This document shows, one piece after another, positions 38,239 through 45,673 of a DNA stretch of 64,000 nt. The notes beneath the pieces are model-generated. The model was not told the DNA's origin, searched no databases, and saw only the letters and a program-made list of their open reading frames with translations. Source of the stretch: Runella defluvii (GTDB lineage: Bacteria; Bacteroidota; Bacteroidia; Cytophagales; Spirosomataceae). The stretch spans positions 62,001 to 126,000 of the forward strand of contig NZ_JACIBY010000012.1 in the NCBI RefSeq assembly GCF_014195535.1. Reading direction: 5' to 3'. Made by a program: the position numbers and the translations under genes. Position 1 is the stretch's first letter. Every line of letters begins with the position of its first letter.

Positions 38239-38276
38239 AAAAAGCCCCTCAAAACAGCTGTCTTGAAGGGCTTTTT
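38239..38276 (-). terminator. Terminator at the left edge of the element
   Basis: The stem AAAAAGCCC..TCAA with TTGA.GGGCTTTTT lies downstream of the minus-strand XRE gene and 107 bases upstream of the RHS start. It separates host and element transcription. Confidence 0.75.
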
Positions 38277-38368
38277 GTGGTCACGTAGGGACTTTTTAGA
38301 CCTACAAAAACCGCTGTTTTAGCCATTATAAGCCCATAGCTTATTGAATGCACCCCAATTTGAACCCA

Positions 38369-38782
38369 TTACCCACAAAAAAAAAGAGGTAATGCCGCAA
38401 ATCTGGCTAAGGGTACACTATCCGACTTTCCCAATAAAACATTTATTTGTTTATCCTTCTCAATAACTTGCCCTTTTAAAAAGTTCACCATTTCTTCTAA
38501 GTCAGATAAACGACGTATTAGATAATTGTCTTCACTTTTAAAGGGAGTTTCCGTTTGTAATACTACAGTATTACTATAGCCAGCTTTTTGCATTACATCA
38601 TTAACGGTTACGCCAATCACCTTTGCGTATTTTTCAATAGTTTTTGGGCTAACATTCGCCCGTTTGTAGGTCGCGTACACTGATTGTCTGTCAATTGATA
38701 GTAGTTCAGCAAGTTGTTCAGCAGACAGTTTTTTTTCATCTGCTAAATTCCTGATAGCCAGTCCGATGTGAATTTCATTCAT
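38369..38782 (-). CDS. XRE-family repressor with C-terminal coiled coil
   Basis: The 137-residue protein has an XRE helix-turn-helix at residues ~8-63 (LSAEQLAELLSIDRQSVYAT; ANVSPKTIEKYAKVIGVTVN). A coiled coil at ~85-115 (LSDLEEMVNFLKGQVIEKDK) probably dimerises it. It lacks the autocleaving peptidase domain of CI/LexA types. It is divergent from the rest of the element, the classic position of a lysogeny repressor, with an inverted repeat in between that may be its operator. Confidence 0.8.
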   Translation of the reverse strand: MNEIHIGLAIRNLADEKKLSAEQLAELLSIDRQSVYATYKRANVSPKTIEKYAKVIGVTVNDVMQKAGYSNTVVLQTETPFKSEDNYLIRRLSDLEEMVNFLKGQVIEKDKQINVLLGKSDSVPLARFAALPLFFCG

Positions 38783-38932
38783 ACTATTATTAAAATTATT
38801 TCAGTTAAAGTATTGCATTTTGTAATATTATACTATTACATTTGTTCAACAAATCGCCACGAATCGCAACGATTTACAACAAAATAACGCAAAACCTAAA
38901 TAAAAGTGCAAGGTCAAGACGATTTTTTTTGT
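38783..38932. promoter_or_regulatory. Divergent control region with operator-like inverted repeats
   Basis: The AT-rich gap between the repressor and first early gene contains TGTAATA-N6-TATTACA (38821-38840), a perfect 7-bp inverted repeat sized for an XRE dimer. It also holds AATCG-CAA-CGATT (about 38862-38874). Both promoters of the switch should lie here. Operator assignment is inferred from symmetry and position. Confidence 0.5.
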
Positions 38933-39304
38933 ATGAAGAAAACTTACCAAACGTTGACATTGGAGCAAAAACGGCTCCTTGCCAAAGAGTTGTACGACTA
39001 TCACGATAGCATTGTACAGACTCAAATTATGTCCGAATATTCGGAGAAGTACAATGTCGGACATCGGACGTTCAAAGAGCAAATTGCCGAACGGCGTCAG
39101 ATGAAAGAATCACAAGCCCAATTTGTGATCGAGTCATTAATCCCTCACACTTCGCAACTAGGTATTCGTGAATTGTTTCGCCGCTTATTCGATGCCGAAC
39201 CCGAAGCGTTTGGCTACATTATCGACGCTGCGGATGCGCTTGCCCTTGAAGAATCGGAGAGTTTGTTTAATCGCTGGAAACACAAAAAACTATTGCCAAG
39301 CTAA
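38933..39304 (+). CDS. First early gene: small helical, possibly DNA-binding protein
   Basis: The ATG at 38933 (MKKTYQTLTLEQKRLLAKEL) is preferred to a GTG at 38906. The ~123-residue helical protein has a region (EYSEKYNVGHRTFKEQIAER) that could be a helix-turn-helix. It is the first rightward gene opposite the repressor, the usual place of an antirepressor or early regulator. Its stop overlaps the next start (TAATG). Family unknown. Confidence 0.6.
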   Translation: MKKTYQTLTLEQKRLLAKELYDYHDSIVQTQIMSEYSEKYNVGHRTFKEQIAERRQMKESQAQFVIESLIPHTSQLGIRELFRRLFDAEPEAFGYIIDAADALALEESESLFNRWKHKKLLPS

Positions 39305-39462
39305 TGAAAATTACAATCAACATCAACTTAGACGTGGTCAAAGCGATTGCCGTGAGCGCAATAGCTTTCTTTCCAGTCGTAAATTATGTGCTTTTCGGCG
39401 GCTCTCCTTGGTGGGCATTGATTTGGGCCACAATCGTTTTGTTTTATACTTCCAAGAAATAG
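39304..39462 (+). CDS. Small two-span membrane protein
   Basis: A 52-residue ORF starts in a TAATG overlap with the previous stop. It has a short charged N-terminus, one hydrophobic segment (about 12-28, KAIAVSAIAFFPVVNYVLF) and a second (about 33-47, WWALIWATIVLFY), and ends KK. The overlap and membrane pattern support a real gene. Function unknown. Confidence 0.6.
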   Translation: MKITININLDVVKAIAVSAIAFFPVVNYVLFGGSPWWALIWATIVLFYTSKK

Positions 39463-39466
39463 CGCC

Positions 39467-39754
39467 ATGACTAATATTGAACTACGAATACAAAATCTTC
39501 AAAAGGAGAAAGCACGCCTAATTCTTGAAAAGGGCGAACTGGAAGCCAGGTATAACAGCATTGATGAGCGCCCCAAGTGGGTATTTTGGCTAGTTTTCCG
39601 AAATAAGTACGAGTTATTGAACGCGCTTCAAATGCAAATCAGGGCTGTGCAAGATTTTATTGATGACATAAACCGTAACCTTCGATTTCTGCACCGAGCC
39701 AAAGCAGCAACCGACGAATCTGAGAATAATGGCCATTGGAAGATGAAAAATTGA
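39467..39754 (+). CDS. Coiled-coil protein
   Basis: This 95-residue, strongly helical protein begins MTNIELRIQNLQKEKARL and has heptad-like Leu/Ile spacing over the first 30 residues. A short aromatic patch (WVFWLVFRNKYELL) and a second helix follow. It is followed by two more small helical genes in the same operon. No family recognised. Confidence 0.55.
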   Translation: MTNIELRIQNLQKEKARLILEKGELEARYNSIDERPKWVFWLVFRNKYELLNALQMQIRAVQDFIDDINRNLRFLHRAKAATDESENNGHWKMKN

Positions 39755-39778
39755 CCAACAATTCTTTGAGGTATCATC

Positions 39779-39988
39779 ATGAAAATCATACCAAGAATTA
39801 AAGAAGAACTTACGGAAGCTGAGAAAATCAAGGAAACCGCCCATCAGTATCGTCAAGGGCTTTGGCTTGGTTATCACAAACGAAAAACCGACGAACACCG
39901 CATTAAAGATTTTCATAATTATATGCTAAAAATGGCGGATGAATGGGAAACGAAGTACCTAAAAAAAATAGGCCATGAACCTGGGTGA
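39779..39988 (+). CDS. Small helical protein
   Basis: The 69-residue charged helical protein is rich in His, Lys and Glu, with no membrane segment. Its end overlaps the start of the next gene by 14 bases in another frame. Function unknown; operon position suggests an early-module role. Confidence 0.5.
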   Translation: MKIIPRIKEELTEAEKIKETAHQYRQGLWLGYHKRKTDEHRIKDFHNYMLKMADEWETKYLKKIGHEPG

Positions 39989-40205
39989 TATGTACGAATT
40001 GGCCATGGCCAAATTGAATGACGACCCTCGTAATACCTACCTACTACAACACATAGAGCGCTACGTAATTGCCCTTGAGGCAGAACATCACCGACTCACT
40101 ACCGAACTTGAAACTATCAAAAACGCCGACCGAAAACGTGAACTTGGGCAGTTGGCCAAACAAGTTATTCTTCAATTAGAACTACAATCTTTCGAGTCAC
40201 TTTAA
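39975..40205 (+). CDS. Small coiled-coil protein
   Basis: This 76-residue all-helical protein (IERYVIALEAEHHRLTTELE) overlaps the previous gene and precedes the SSB-like gene. It may be an oligomerising accessory of the DNA module. No motif recognised. Confidence 0.5.
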   Translation: MNLGDMYELAMAKLNDDPRNTYLLQHIERYVIALEAEHHRLTTELETIKNADRKRELGQLAKQVILQLELQSFESL

Positions 40206-40226
40206 TACCAAAATCAAATCAAAATC

Positions 40227-40886
40227 ATGGCTTTTCACGAAGACAATTCTACGGTCTTTTTCACCGTCTATGACTCAAAACTTACGCGACGTTTTGAGTC
40301 TCCCAACAACAAAACCATTTCCCGTATCAATCGCAATGGTCGCCAGGTACACGAGCAATACTTCAAAGCCATTGAAGGAATGCTCTATGACATCGAACTA
40401 AAAGAATCCGATTTTGGCCGTCAATGGTTCCTATGGTTTCAAGACGGCATGGATAAGTTTGTTCTGCAACTTGATTATCGTTCTAAGGAAGCGAAGGATT
40501 TCTTTTCGAGACTTCCAAACACCAAACTTGATTACTACATCCGAACCGAAGTATTCAAGAACGAAAAAGGGAAAACGCAATTATTCACCAAACAAGGCAA
40601 ATCATCGGTACCATCGGCTTTTACGATCGACAACCCAAATGGCCGTCCCCAAATGGTAGAAACTATGGACGCTGAGGGCAAAAAGAAATGGGATGATACG
40701 GCTCAAATGAAGTTTTACGAAGAGCTCGTCGCCAAAATAAACGAAACTCTGTATCGTCTCCACGGCATCCCCGCGCGTCTGCGTTCGGCCAACACTCCCG
40801 AACAAAGTTTCTCTACTCACGACGCTGAACAATCCGACCCGTTTGATTTTCCCGACGTTGGCCAAGACCAAGACAGACCTTTCTAA
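40227..40886 (+). CDS. Single-stranded DNA-binding-like protein with acidic PF tail
   Basis: The 219-residue protein has a beta-rich N-terminal two-thirds (residues 9-150, strands such as QWFLWFQDGMDKFVLQLDY) that could be an OB-like fold. A helix and a disordered, acidic C-terminal tail (SDPFDFPDVGQDQDRPF) follow. An acidic tail ending in Pro-Phe is the partner-binding tip of bacterial and phage SSBs. A ssDNA-binding protein fits the rolling-circle Rep encoded nearby. Evidence is the tail, context and size, not a detected domain. Confidence 0.55.
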   Translation: MAFHEDNSTVFFTVYDSKLTRRFESPNNKTISRINRNGRQVHEQYFKAIEGMLYDIELKESDFGRQWFLWFQDGMDKFVLQLDYRSKEAKDFFSRLPNTKLDYYIRTEVFKNEKGKTQLFTKQGKSSVPSAFTIDNPNGRPQMVETMDAEGKKKWDDTAQMKFYEELVAKINETLYRLHGIPARLRSANTPEQSFSTHDAEQSDPFDFPDVGQDQDRPF

Positions 40887-40928
40887 ATCATTCTTCATTT
40901 TTTTTCAAATCAATAAACAACTACAATT

Positions 40929-41240
40929 ATGCAAGTCCTAGTACCTGGGCACAGATATGTTGCTCACAATTTTGAAGACAAAAACGGGCATGGCCAAACC
41001 ATCCAGTTTATTCACAAAGAGCCAAAAGGAAATCCAACACAGCTTGAAACAGTTTCGGATGGCACAACCAATGAAGAACTACTTTCTATTCTTATCGACC
41101 GCATGGCTTTTCTCCAAAATGCGTTTCCGTGTCGCGAAAACGCTATTGTGATTACCAAGTTAGAAGAATCTTTGATGTGGCTCAATAAGCGCACCGCAGA
41201 CCGATTGAAGCGCAATGTTGAAGGAAAGCAAATTGCATAG
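40929..41240 (+). CDS. Acb2/Tad1-like small protein (candidate cyclic-nucleotide sponge)
   Basis: The 103-residue protein has a short beta-rich N-terminus and a C-terminal helical hairpin with the run TTNEELLSILIDRM, then FPCRENAIVITKLEESLMWL, then NKRTADRLKRNVEG. As I recall it, this DRMxFLQ...CRENAxxxTKLEE...WLxxRTxxR pattern marks the Acb2/Tad1 hairpin family of small phage proteins. Some members sequester CBASS or Thoeris signal nucleotides. Not all relatives have been tested, so the activity here is inference. It sits next to the SSB-like gene in the early module. Confidence 0.6.
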   Translation: MQVLVPGHRYVAHNFEDKNGHGQTIQFIHKEPKGNPTQLETVSDGTTNEELLSILIDRMAFLQNAFPCRENAIVITKLEESLMWLNKRTADRLKRNVEGKQIA

Positions 41241-41242
41241 CT

Positions 41243-41374
41243 ATGCCATCCAAAATCTGCCCACAATGCAACAAAGTATTTACGCCGCTTATTCAGTGGC
41301 GTAAATACTGTTCAAACGCTTGCAATCAAAAAGCGTATAAGGCCCGTAAACGTCTCACCCAAAACGAACTGTAA
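41243..41374 (+). CDS. Small zinc-ribbon protein
   Basis: A 43-residue ORF lies between closely spaced neighbours (gaps of two bases). It has a Cys-X2-Cys (KICPQCNK) and a Cys-X3-Cys (KYCSNACNQ) pair, followed by a Lys/Arg-rich tail. It resembles a one-zinc CGNR/HNH-type ribbon that binds DNA or RNA. Packing and the Cys pattern support a real gene. Confidence 0.65.
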   Translation: MPSKICPQCNKVFTPLIQWRKYCSNACNQKAYKARKRLTQNEL

Positions 41375-41376
41375 CA

Positions 41377-41610
41377 ATGCACTGCTTTTTACAAATCATT
41401 GGCACCATCTATCGCGGTGAAAGCCCTTACGAAATGACTTTACCAATTAGTGATATACGTCGAATCATTAAGAATAAAAATGGCAAAGCAATCATTAGAA
41501 CTATTGCTATCACACAAGAAGCCATCTACACAGAACACAACTACGATGATTTCATCGAGTCACTCGCATCATTTCAGAAAGTGGAAGTTATTGAAATCCT
41601 AATCAATTGA
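41377..41610 (+). CDS. Small alpha/beta protein, unknown
   Basis: This 77-residue protein (MHCFLQIIGTIYRGESPYEM) has a beta-rich start and helical end and no recognisable motif. Its stop region abuts the next gene. Early-module neighbour only. Confidence 0.45.
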   Translation: MHCFLQIIGTIYRGESPYEMTLPISDIRRIIKNKNGKAIIRTIAITQEAIYTEHNYDDFIESLASFQKVEVIEILIN

Positions 41611-41627
41611 CTAAACATCAAATAACT

Positions 41628-41975
41628 ATGAGAAAACATGCTTTTTCATTCAACGAGACTTCTATGCCTTTTGCTTGGGGAATGGGCATTACTGATTTTG
41701 ATATTGGAGATTACTTAGGTGTCCAATTGGATAATAAAAACACACTCTGTACCGCCGATCATATGTCAGCCGAATGCTTTGTAGTTCAAATTTTAAGCAT
41801 TGAAAAAGGTTTAGGAAGAACACTGTTTTTAACAGATTTAGGCTTAATACCAGTAAGTAACCTTAAAAATGGGCAATTGTGTAAGGTTGATATGAGCCGA
41901 CATCTATTTAGCCCTCCGATAAAAATTGCATTATCAAAGCTACTTGAAAAGTACAGAGCAAATGAAGGCTTTTAA
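41628..41975 (+). CDS. Small beta-rich protein, unknown
   Basis: The ATG at 41628 (MRKHAFSFNETSMPFAWGMG) is preferred to an upstream TTG. The ~115-residue beta-rich protein overlaps the next start by 14 bases. No family recognised; context is the element's early operon. Confidence 0.45.
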   Translation: MRKHAFSFNETSMPFAWGMGITDFDIGDYLGVQLDNKNTLCTADHMSAECFVVQILSIEKGLGRTLFLTDLGLIPVSNLKNGQLCKVDMSRHLFSPPIKIALSKLLEKYRANEGF

Positions 41976-42285
41976 TCTCAGAAACTTTGATTTAAAAATT
42001 TTGGACTGGATCGTGGTTGATATTGTTCGAACTCAAGGTACAATTGATAGTGAAGCAGGACTTGGATGGGTTGCCTATGATGTATGTGTTCAAGTTACAC
42101 AGGTTAATGATATTACTGTTTGCTTTGAGTTTAACAAAGAGCGCCATTTTGCTTTAAAAGATGATGTCAGACGAACTAATAGACGGCCGAGTCTATTTCA
42201 AGAACTTGACAAAATCATCTACATAAAGAAAGCTATACCATCTTGGGAACATAGTCTTTATCTACGAAATCAGGCGAAAGCCTAA
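41962..42285 (+). CDS. Small alpha/beta protein, unknown
   Basis: The ATG at 41962 (MKAFNLRNFDLKILDWIVVD) gives 107 residues. It is the last small gene before Rep, separated from it by a short intergenic hairpin. No motif recognised. Confidence 0.45.
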   Translation: MKAFNLRNFDLKILDWIVVDIVRTQGTIDSEAGLGWVAYDVCVQVTQVNDITVCFEFNKERHFALKDDVRRTNRRPSLFQELDKIIYIKKAIPSWEHSLYLRNQAKA

Positions 42286-42312
42286 ATTGGTTTATCTAAG
42301 CGTCGGTTCCCG

Positions 42313-42349
42313 TAAAATACCCCCTAAATCGGCTGGAAACGGGGTTTTG
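42313..42349 (+). promoter_or_regulatory. Hairpin upstream of rep
   Basis: AAAATACCCC..GGGGTTTT forms an imperfect stem about 25 bases before the Rep start. It could be a terminator for the early operon, an attenuator, or part of a Rep-binding/nick site. No T run longer than four follows, so terminator function is uncertain. Confidence 0.35.
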
Positions 42350-42373
42350 TAAAAAATCAACTCCAAAATCACC

Positions 42374-43849
42374 ATGACATTCAATCCTCAAAAACGCGAT
42401 AAAACCCTAGATACCATCGTTGGCAAAACGTTGAAATGGGACTTTGCCCGAATTGCAAAATTCAAGCCACATTCGGTGGTAAGTACTCAGCGGTATGTAA
42501 AAACGACGGAGTACGAAGTAAGCGCAACGAGCAAGGCCAATCTACTCCAAAACAAGATGGATACGGGCTACAATGGCTACATGAGCGAGGCGACCCGTCG
42601 CCATGTCAAGGGGATTTTGGAAAATTGGTTGACAGCGATCGAGTTGAATGTAAGTATGGCTTTTCCCACGAGCTTCCCGTCAGAGAAAGTTTATCCGACG
42701 TTTGTGACCCTAACATTGCCTTGCAAGCAAATGCACGATGATCGAGACATCAAAGAGGATTGTTTCCATCCCTTTATGAATGAAATGATTCGCAATTGGA
42801 AGGTAAAAAACTACTTGTGGGTGTCAGAAACTCAAAAAAACGGCAACATTCACTTTCACGTACTTTTTGACAGGGCCGTACCAGCTTTGCGACTCCGACA
42901 AATTTGGAACAAGCACATCGACAAATTCCCTTATTGCTACGTTCAGGATTACGCTGATACCCAAAAGTATATCTATCGAAACGGTTTTTTTGTTCGTCCT
43001 GAAATGCTTGAGCAACGCATCATTGCCAACATGAAGGCGGCAAAAGACCAAGGCCGCAAAGTGACGAAATCTGAGGCCAAAAAAGTAGAGAGTAAACGCC
43101 AAAAAGAAGCCTATGAGAAAGGCGTGGCCGCAAAATGGAAAGATCCTAATACCACCGACATCCATTCGCTCAAATCTATCAAGAAATTAAGCGCTTACGT
43201 CTCCAAATACTTCACGAAGAAACCTGAAATTGTAAAGCCTAAGTTGGCCGAAAACCAAAAGTTGGTGGAAGAATCAGGAAAGTATTTCATTGAAACGACT
43301 CCCGACGAATCACAGGAGGTAATGTGGGGGGATTCCAATCGCGTCCCTTACACACCTGTTTTTCAGGTTAGAAAGATGAGGGGCAGAATTTGGGGCGCAT
43401 CGGCGGCGTTGAAAGCGCCTGAAACCAAACCAGTAGCTTACCAGTGCGTAATTAGCCGTCGAACCTGCGAAATGGTTTCATACCAAACGACGGTGACGAA
43501 TATAAAACCTGTGACGGTGACTTCGACGGACATTTTTGGTACCGTAACGTCAAAAACGGTTAAGCGTAGAGTGACGGAGCACATCAATTACGAATCGCCC
43601 GAATACCCCGAACCGATTTTGAACCACGTGGCATTACGATACTTGGATACGCTGCGAACGAAAGTAGTCACTGAGGATGAGATTAAAAAGGCATCTGAAC
43701 GAGCAGGGCCGTTGTTCGTTGAGATGAAAGGGGAGGTGATTCCGCTGAAAGACCCACAACGAACGAATATGGAAGCCTTTGCGCCTGAACTGTACAAAGA
43801 ATATCGGGCGCATTACGTAACAGTTTTTCAAAACCTGTATGCCGCTTAA
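42374..43849 (+). CDS. HUH-endonuclease rolling-circle replication initiator (Rep)
   Basis: The 491-residue protein has motif 1 at VTLTLP (111-116), the HUH motif in GNIHFHVLFD (H160 and H162), and a paired-Tyr motif 3 in AYVSKYF (Y275, Y279; Y-X3-Y). The Y-X3-Y form resembles phage phiX174 gpA and other two-Tyr Reps. Such enzymes nick the + strand at the origin and drive rolling-circle replication. A long, less conserved C-terminal region follows, with beta-rich VTVTSTDIFGTV repeats. There is no helicase domain, so host helicase is presumably used. Supports a ssDNA or rolling-circle genome. Confidence 0.85.
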   Translation: MTFNPQKRDKTLDTIVGKTLKWDFARIAKFKPHSVVSTQRYVKTTEYEVSATSKANLLQNKMDTGYNGYMSEATRRHVKGILENWLTAIELNVSMAFPTSFPSEKVYPTFVTLTLPCKQMHDDRDIKEDCFHPFMNEMIRNWKVKNYLWVSETQKNGNIHFHVLFDRAVPALRLRQIWNKHIDKFPYCYVQDYADTQKYIYRNGFFVRPEMLEQRIIANMKAAKDQGRKVTKSEAKKVESKRQKEAYEKGVAAKWKDPNTTDIHSLKSIKKLSAYVSKYFTKKPEIVKPKLAENQKLVEESGKYFIETTPDESQEVMWGDSNRVPYTPVFQVRKMRGRIWGASAALKAPETKPVAYQCVISRRTCEMVSYQTTVTNIKPVTVTSTDIFGTVTSKTVKRRVTEHINYESPEYPEPILNHVALRYLDTLRTKVVTEDEIKKASERAGPLFVEMKGEVIPLKDPQRTNMEAFAPELYKEYRAHYVTVFQNLYAA

Positions 43850-43854
43850 AATCC

Positions 43855-44112
43855 GTGCCTCATATCGACAAAAATATACAAACGCCCGTTCAGCAGTACG
43901 GAGACTGGCAGGTTATGCCCGACGGCGAAATTATCAATTTTCGACGGCGGCTCAGAATCTACCCCGACCGCCTAACTGAGCCTGATTGGTGGCTCAGCCT
44001 TAGAACTAGGGAATGGATGAGCTCCGAATGGAACTACTTTATCCCTGCCTGGTTCTTAGCCTGTCAAACGGCTGGAATTACAGAAATTCCCAATTTTAAA
44101 CTTAACTACTGA
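43855..44112 (+). CDS. Small phage-type protein of unknown function
   Basis: A GTG start at 43855 directly after Rep gives 85 residues. It has YGDWQVMPDGEIINFRRRLR and a Trp-rich second half (WWLSLRTREWMSSEWNYFIP). I recognise the general pattern from Bacteroidota phages and plasmids but not a function. An internal ATG at 43915 is an alternative start. Confidence 0.5.
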   Translation: MPHIDKNIQTPVQQYGDWQVMPDGEIINFRRRLRIYPDRLTEPDWWLSLRTREWMSSEWNYFIPAWFLACQTAGITEIPNFKLNY

Positions 44113-44113
44113 C

Positions 44114-44485
44114 ATGATTACAGAATTTGAACAGCTATCATTTAAAGACAACTGGAACAACAAATTAAGTTGCCCATCATTCACGACGTTTCGGTTGCAC
44201 AATTCGCGCAAGTATCGTGTTGGAAACAAATTGTCAATTCTTCTCAAAGGTAAGTTCTTGAAAGATGTAGAAGTGATTGAAGTTCGTAAGCTCAAGCTAT
44301 ATTCAGTCAACGAGTTTGTCGCTCAGATTGATACAGGTTATTCACGCGATGAATTTATTGCAATGGTTACGAATATGTATAAAAACAAAGGCATTGATTT
44401 CAAAACGGCCGATTGGGATTTAGTACTACTCCGAACCATTGAGAAAACGAAAATTAAACCTCAAAACGAGTTGTTTCACCAATGA
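44114..44485 (+). CDS. ASCH-like small protein
   Basis: The 123-residue protein pattern FTTFRLHNSRKYRVGNKLSI, then VEVIEVRKLKLYSV and a helix (YSRDEFIAMVTNMYKNKG) matches the layout of ASCH/PUA-like RNA- or nucleotide-binding domains. In those, a Thr-X-Arg and Lys near the first strand line the pocket. It ends by overlapping the next start by four bases. Family call is moderate. Confidence 0.45.
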   Translation: MITEFEQLSFKDNWNNKLSCPSFTTFRLHNSRKYRVGNKLSILLKGKFLKDVEVIEVRKLKLYSVNEFVAQIDTGYSRDEFIAMVTNMYKNKGIDFKTADWDLVLLRTIEKTKIKPQNELFHQ

Positions 44486-44766
44486 AAGGTGTCTATAAAT
44501 TTATTGTACTTGCTTTTGATAACAGAAGTGCATTTAAGACCATAAAAGAGTTTCCTCGGAGTGATGGGATGATTTTCGATGATGAGGACGCGGCTTATAG
44601 ATATATCCAACAATCACTTACAGACGATTGGGCTACTCAGTTTATTGTGTGTAGGTTTTTTGCTGAAGACATTCATAATGAAAGCCCTATACAACTTCAT
44701 AAAGTTAAAAGTGTAGGATTTAAAGAGAAAAAAGTAAGCCGTCAATTAAATCTATTCGATGTATGA
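44482..44766 (+). CDS. Small protein ending in a beta-clamp-like motif
   Basis: The 94-residue alpha/beta protein of unknown family overlaps the methyltransferase start. Its last residues read RQLNLFDV, matching the QL-x-LF bacterial sliding-clamp-binding consensus. If real, it would recruit the host beta clamp to replicating element DNA. This rests on one short motif. Confidence 0.5.
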   Translation: MKGVYKFIVLAFDNRSAFKTIKEFPRSDGMIFDDEDAAYRYIQQSLTDDWATQFIVCRFFAEDIHNESPIQLHKVKSVGFKEKKVSRQLNLFDV

Positions 44767-45575
44767 CACACGCAGGATATTTTGAGGGAATTGGCGGGTT
44801 CTCGCTCGCTGCGGAATCTGTTGGAATCAAAACCATCTACACTTGTGAACTTGATGATTTTAGAACCGCCTGGCTTACTTACCGATTTAAAAACGCAATC
44901 CATGAACGAGATATACGAACAGCCGTTGGCCATTACGCAACCATTTTTACAGGAGGATTTCCCTGCCAAGACATTTCATTGGCCAACCCAAATGGAAAAG
45001 GATTGGAAGGTAATAGGAGCGGATTATGGTGGGAGTTCTACAGGCTCATTTGCATACATCGACCGAAATACGTGGTGCTGGAAAACTCCCCAAACCTCGT
45101 TAATCTCGGATTACTCGACATTCTCAGGGCCTTTGCCCAAATCGGGTACAATGCAGAATGGGAAGTTATATCAAAAAGAGCGGTTGGTTACTCGGATGAG
45201 AGGGAACGAATTTTTGTCGTTGCCTACCCCAACGAAATCCGACGGTATCACCATCGGCAAGTTTTCGACCGAAAGTATTATGAAATGTGCCTCAAAGAAA
45301 TTCAACAAAAGAAGTTCTTTCAATCTCAAACTTTCAGAGTTCCTAGTATGGAATTTCTGCGTCAAGCCCTCACCGTCTCTATTCAGGAAGATACAGGGCT
45401 TTCCAATAGGGTGGCTAAGGCCGAAATAGAAGCCTACGGCGACGCCGTCAACCCAAAAGTTGCTGCCTTAGTGCTGAAAATGATTCAATATTTTGACCAA
45501 TCAACTAATCAATACCCATGCAAACAAAACGATTCACTCCAACAAAAGCCAAATTGCCCGAAAACGAACGGGTAA
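44763..45575 (+). CDS. C5-cytosine DNA methyltransferase
   Basis: The 270-residue protein has motif I (YFEGIGGFSLA), motif IV with catalytic Cys68 (GGFPCQDIS), motif VI (VVLENSPNL), motif VIII (YSDERERIFVVAY) and a closing motif X (YGDAVNPKVAALV). The target-recognition region is short, so the protein is smaller than typical Dcm enzymes. It transfers methyl groups from SAM to C5 of cytosine, probably protecting element DNA. Its 3' two-thirds also encode a second recognisable protein in the +1 frame (44902-45429). Confidence 0.88.
   Translation: MTHAGYFEGIGGFSLAAESVGIKTIYTCELDDFRTAWLTYRFKNAIHERDIRTAVGHYATIFTGGFPCQDISLANPNGKGLEGNRSGLWWEFYRLICIHRPKYVVLENSPNLVNLGLLDILRAFAQIGYNAEWEVISKRAVGYSDERERIFVVAYPNEIRRYHHRQVFDRKYYEMCLKEIQQKKFFQSQTFRVPSMEFLRQALTVSIQEDTGLSNRVAKAEIEAYGDAVNPKVAALVLKMIQYFDQSTNQYPCKQNDSLQQKPNCPKTNG
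44902..45429 (+). CDS. Overprinted C5-methyltransferase companion protein in the +1 frame
   Basis: An open frame of 175 residues from the ATG at 44902 lies wholly inside the methyltransferase gene, one base out of frame. It is not featureless. It reads EDFPAKTF, then IDRNTWCWKTPQTSL, FSGPLPKSGTMQNGKLY, GNEFLSLPTPTKSDG and, near the end, IQGFPIGW. These blocks, in this order, match the region (W.TPQ.SL..PKSGTM.NG.LY..PTPT.SD..GFPIGW) found beside or fused to phage C5 methyltransferases. Both frames therefore show known-family signatures over the same ~500 bases. Expression is unproven, but chance similarity of this extent is unlikely. Confidence 0.7.
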   Translation: MNEIYEQPLAITQPFLQEDFPAKTFHWPTQMEKDWKVIGADYGGSSTGSFAYIDRNTWCWKTPQTSLISDYSTFSGPLPKSGTMQNGKLYQKERLVTRMRGNEFLSLPTPTKSDGITIGKFSTESIMKCASKKFNKRSSFNLKLSEFLVWNFCVKPSPSLFRKIQGFPIGWLRPK

Positions 45576-45673
45576 TTGGTGGGGATGCTTCCCCGAAACT
45601 CTTTAAAAAAAGAGACGTAAAAAAAACAGAAGTTGAACTCTCAAACCATTTTAAAAACCGTGGCAAAAAGTAG
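45518..45673 (+). CDS. Small basic protein
   Basis: A 51-residue Lys-rich ORF (start MQTKRFTPTKAKLPENERVI) begins inside the end of the methyltransferase gene and ends inside the start of the metalloprotease gene. Tight packing supports it. A small DNA-binding or linker role is possible. Function unknown. Confidence 0.45.
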   Translation: MQTKRFTPTKAKLPENERVIGGDASPKLFKKRDVKKTEVELSNHFKNRGKK

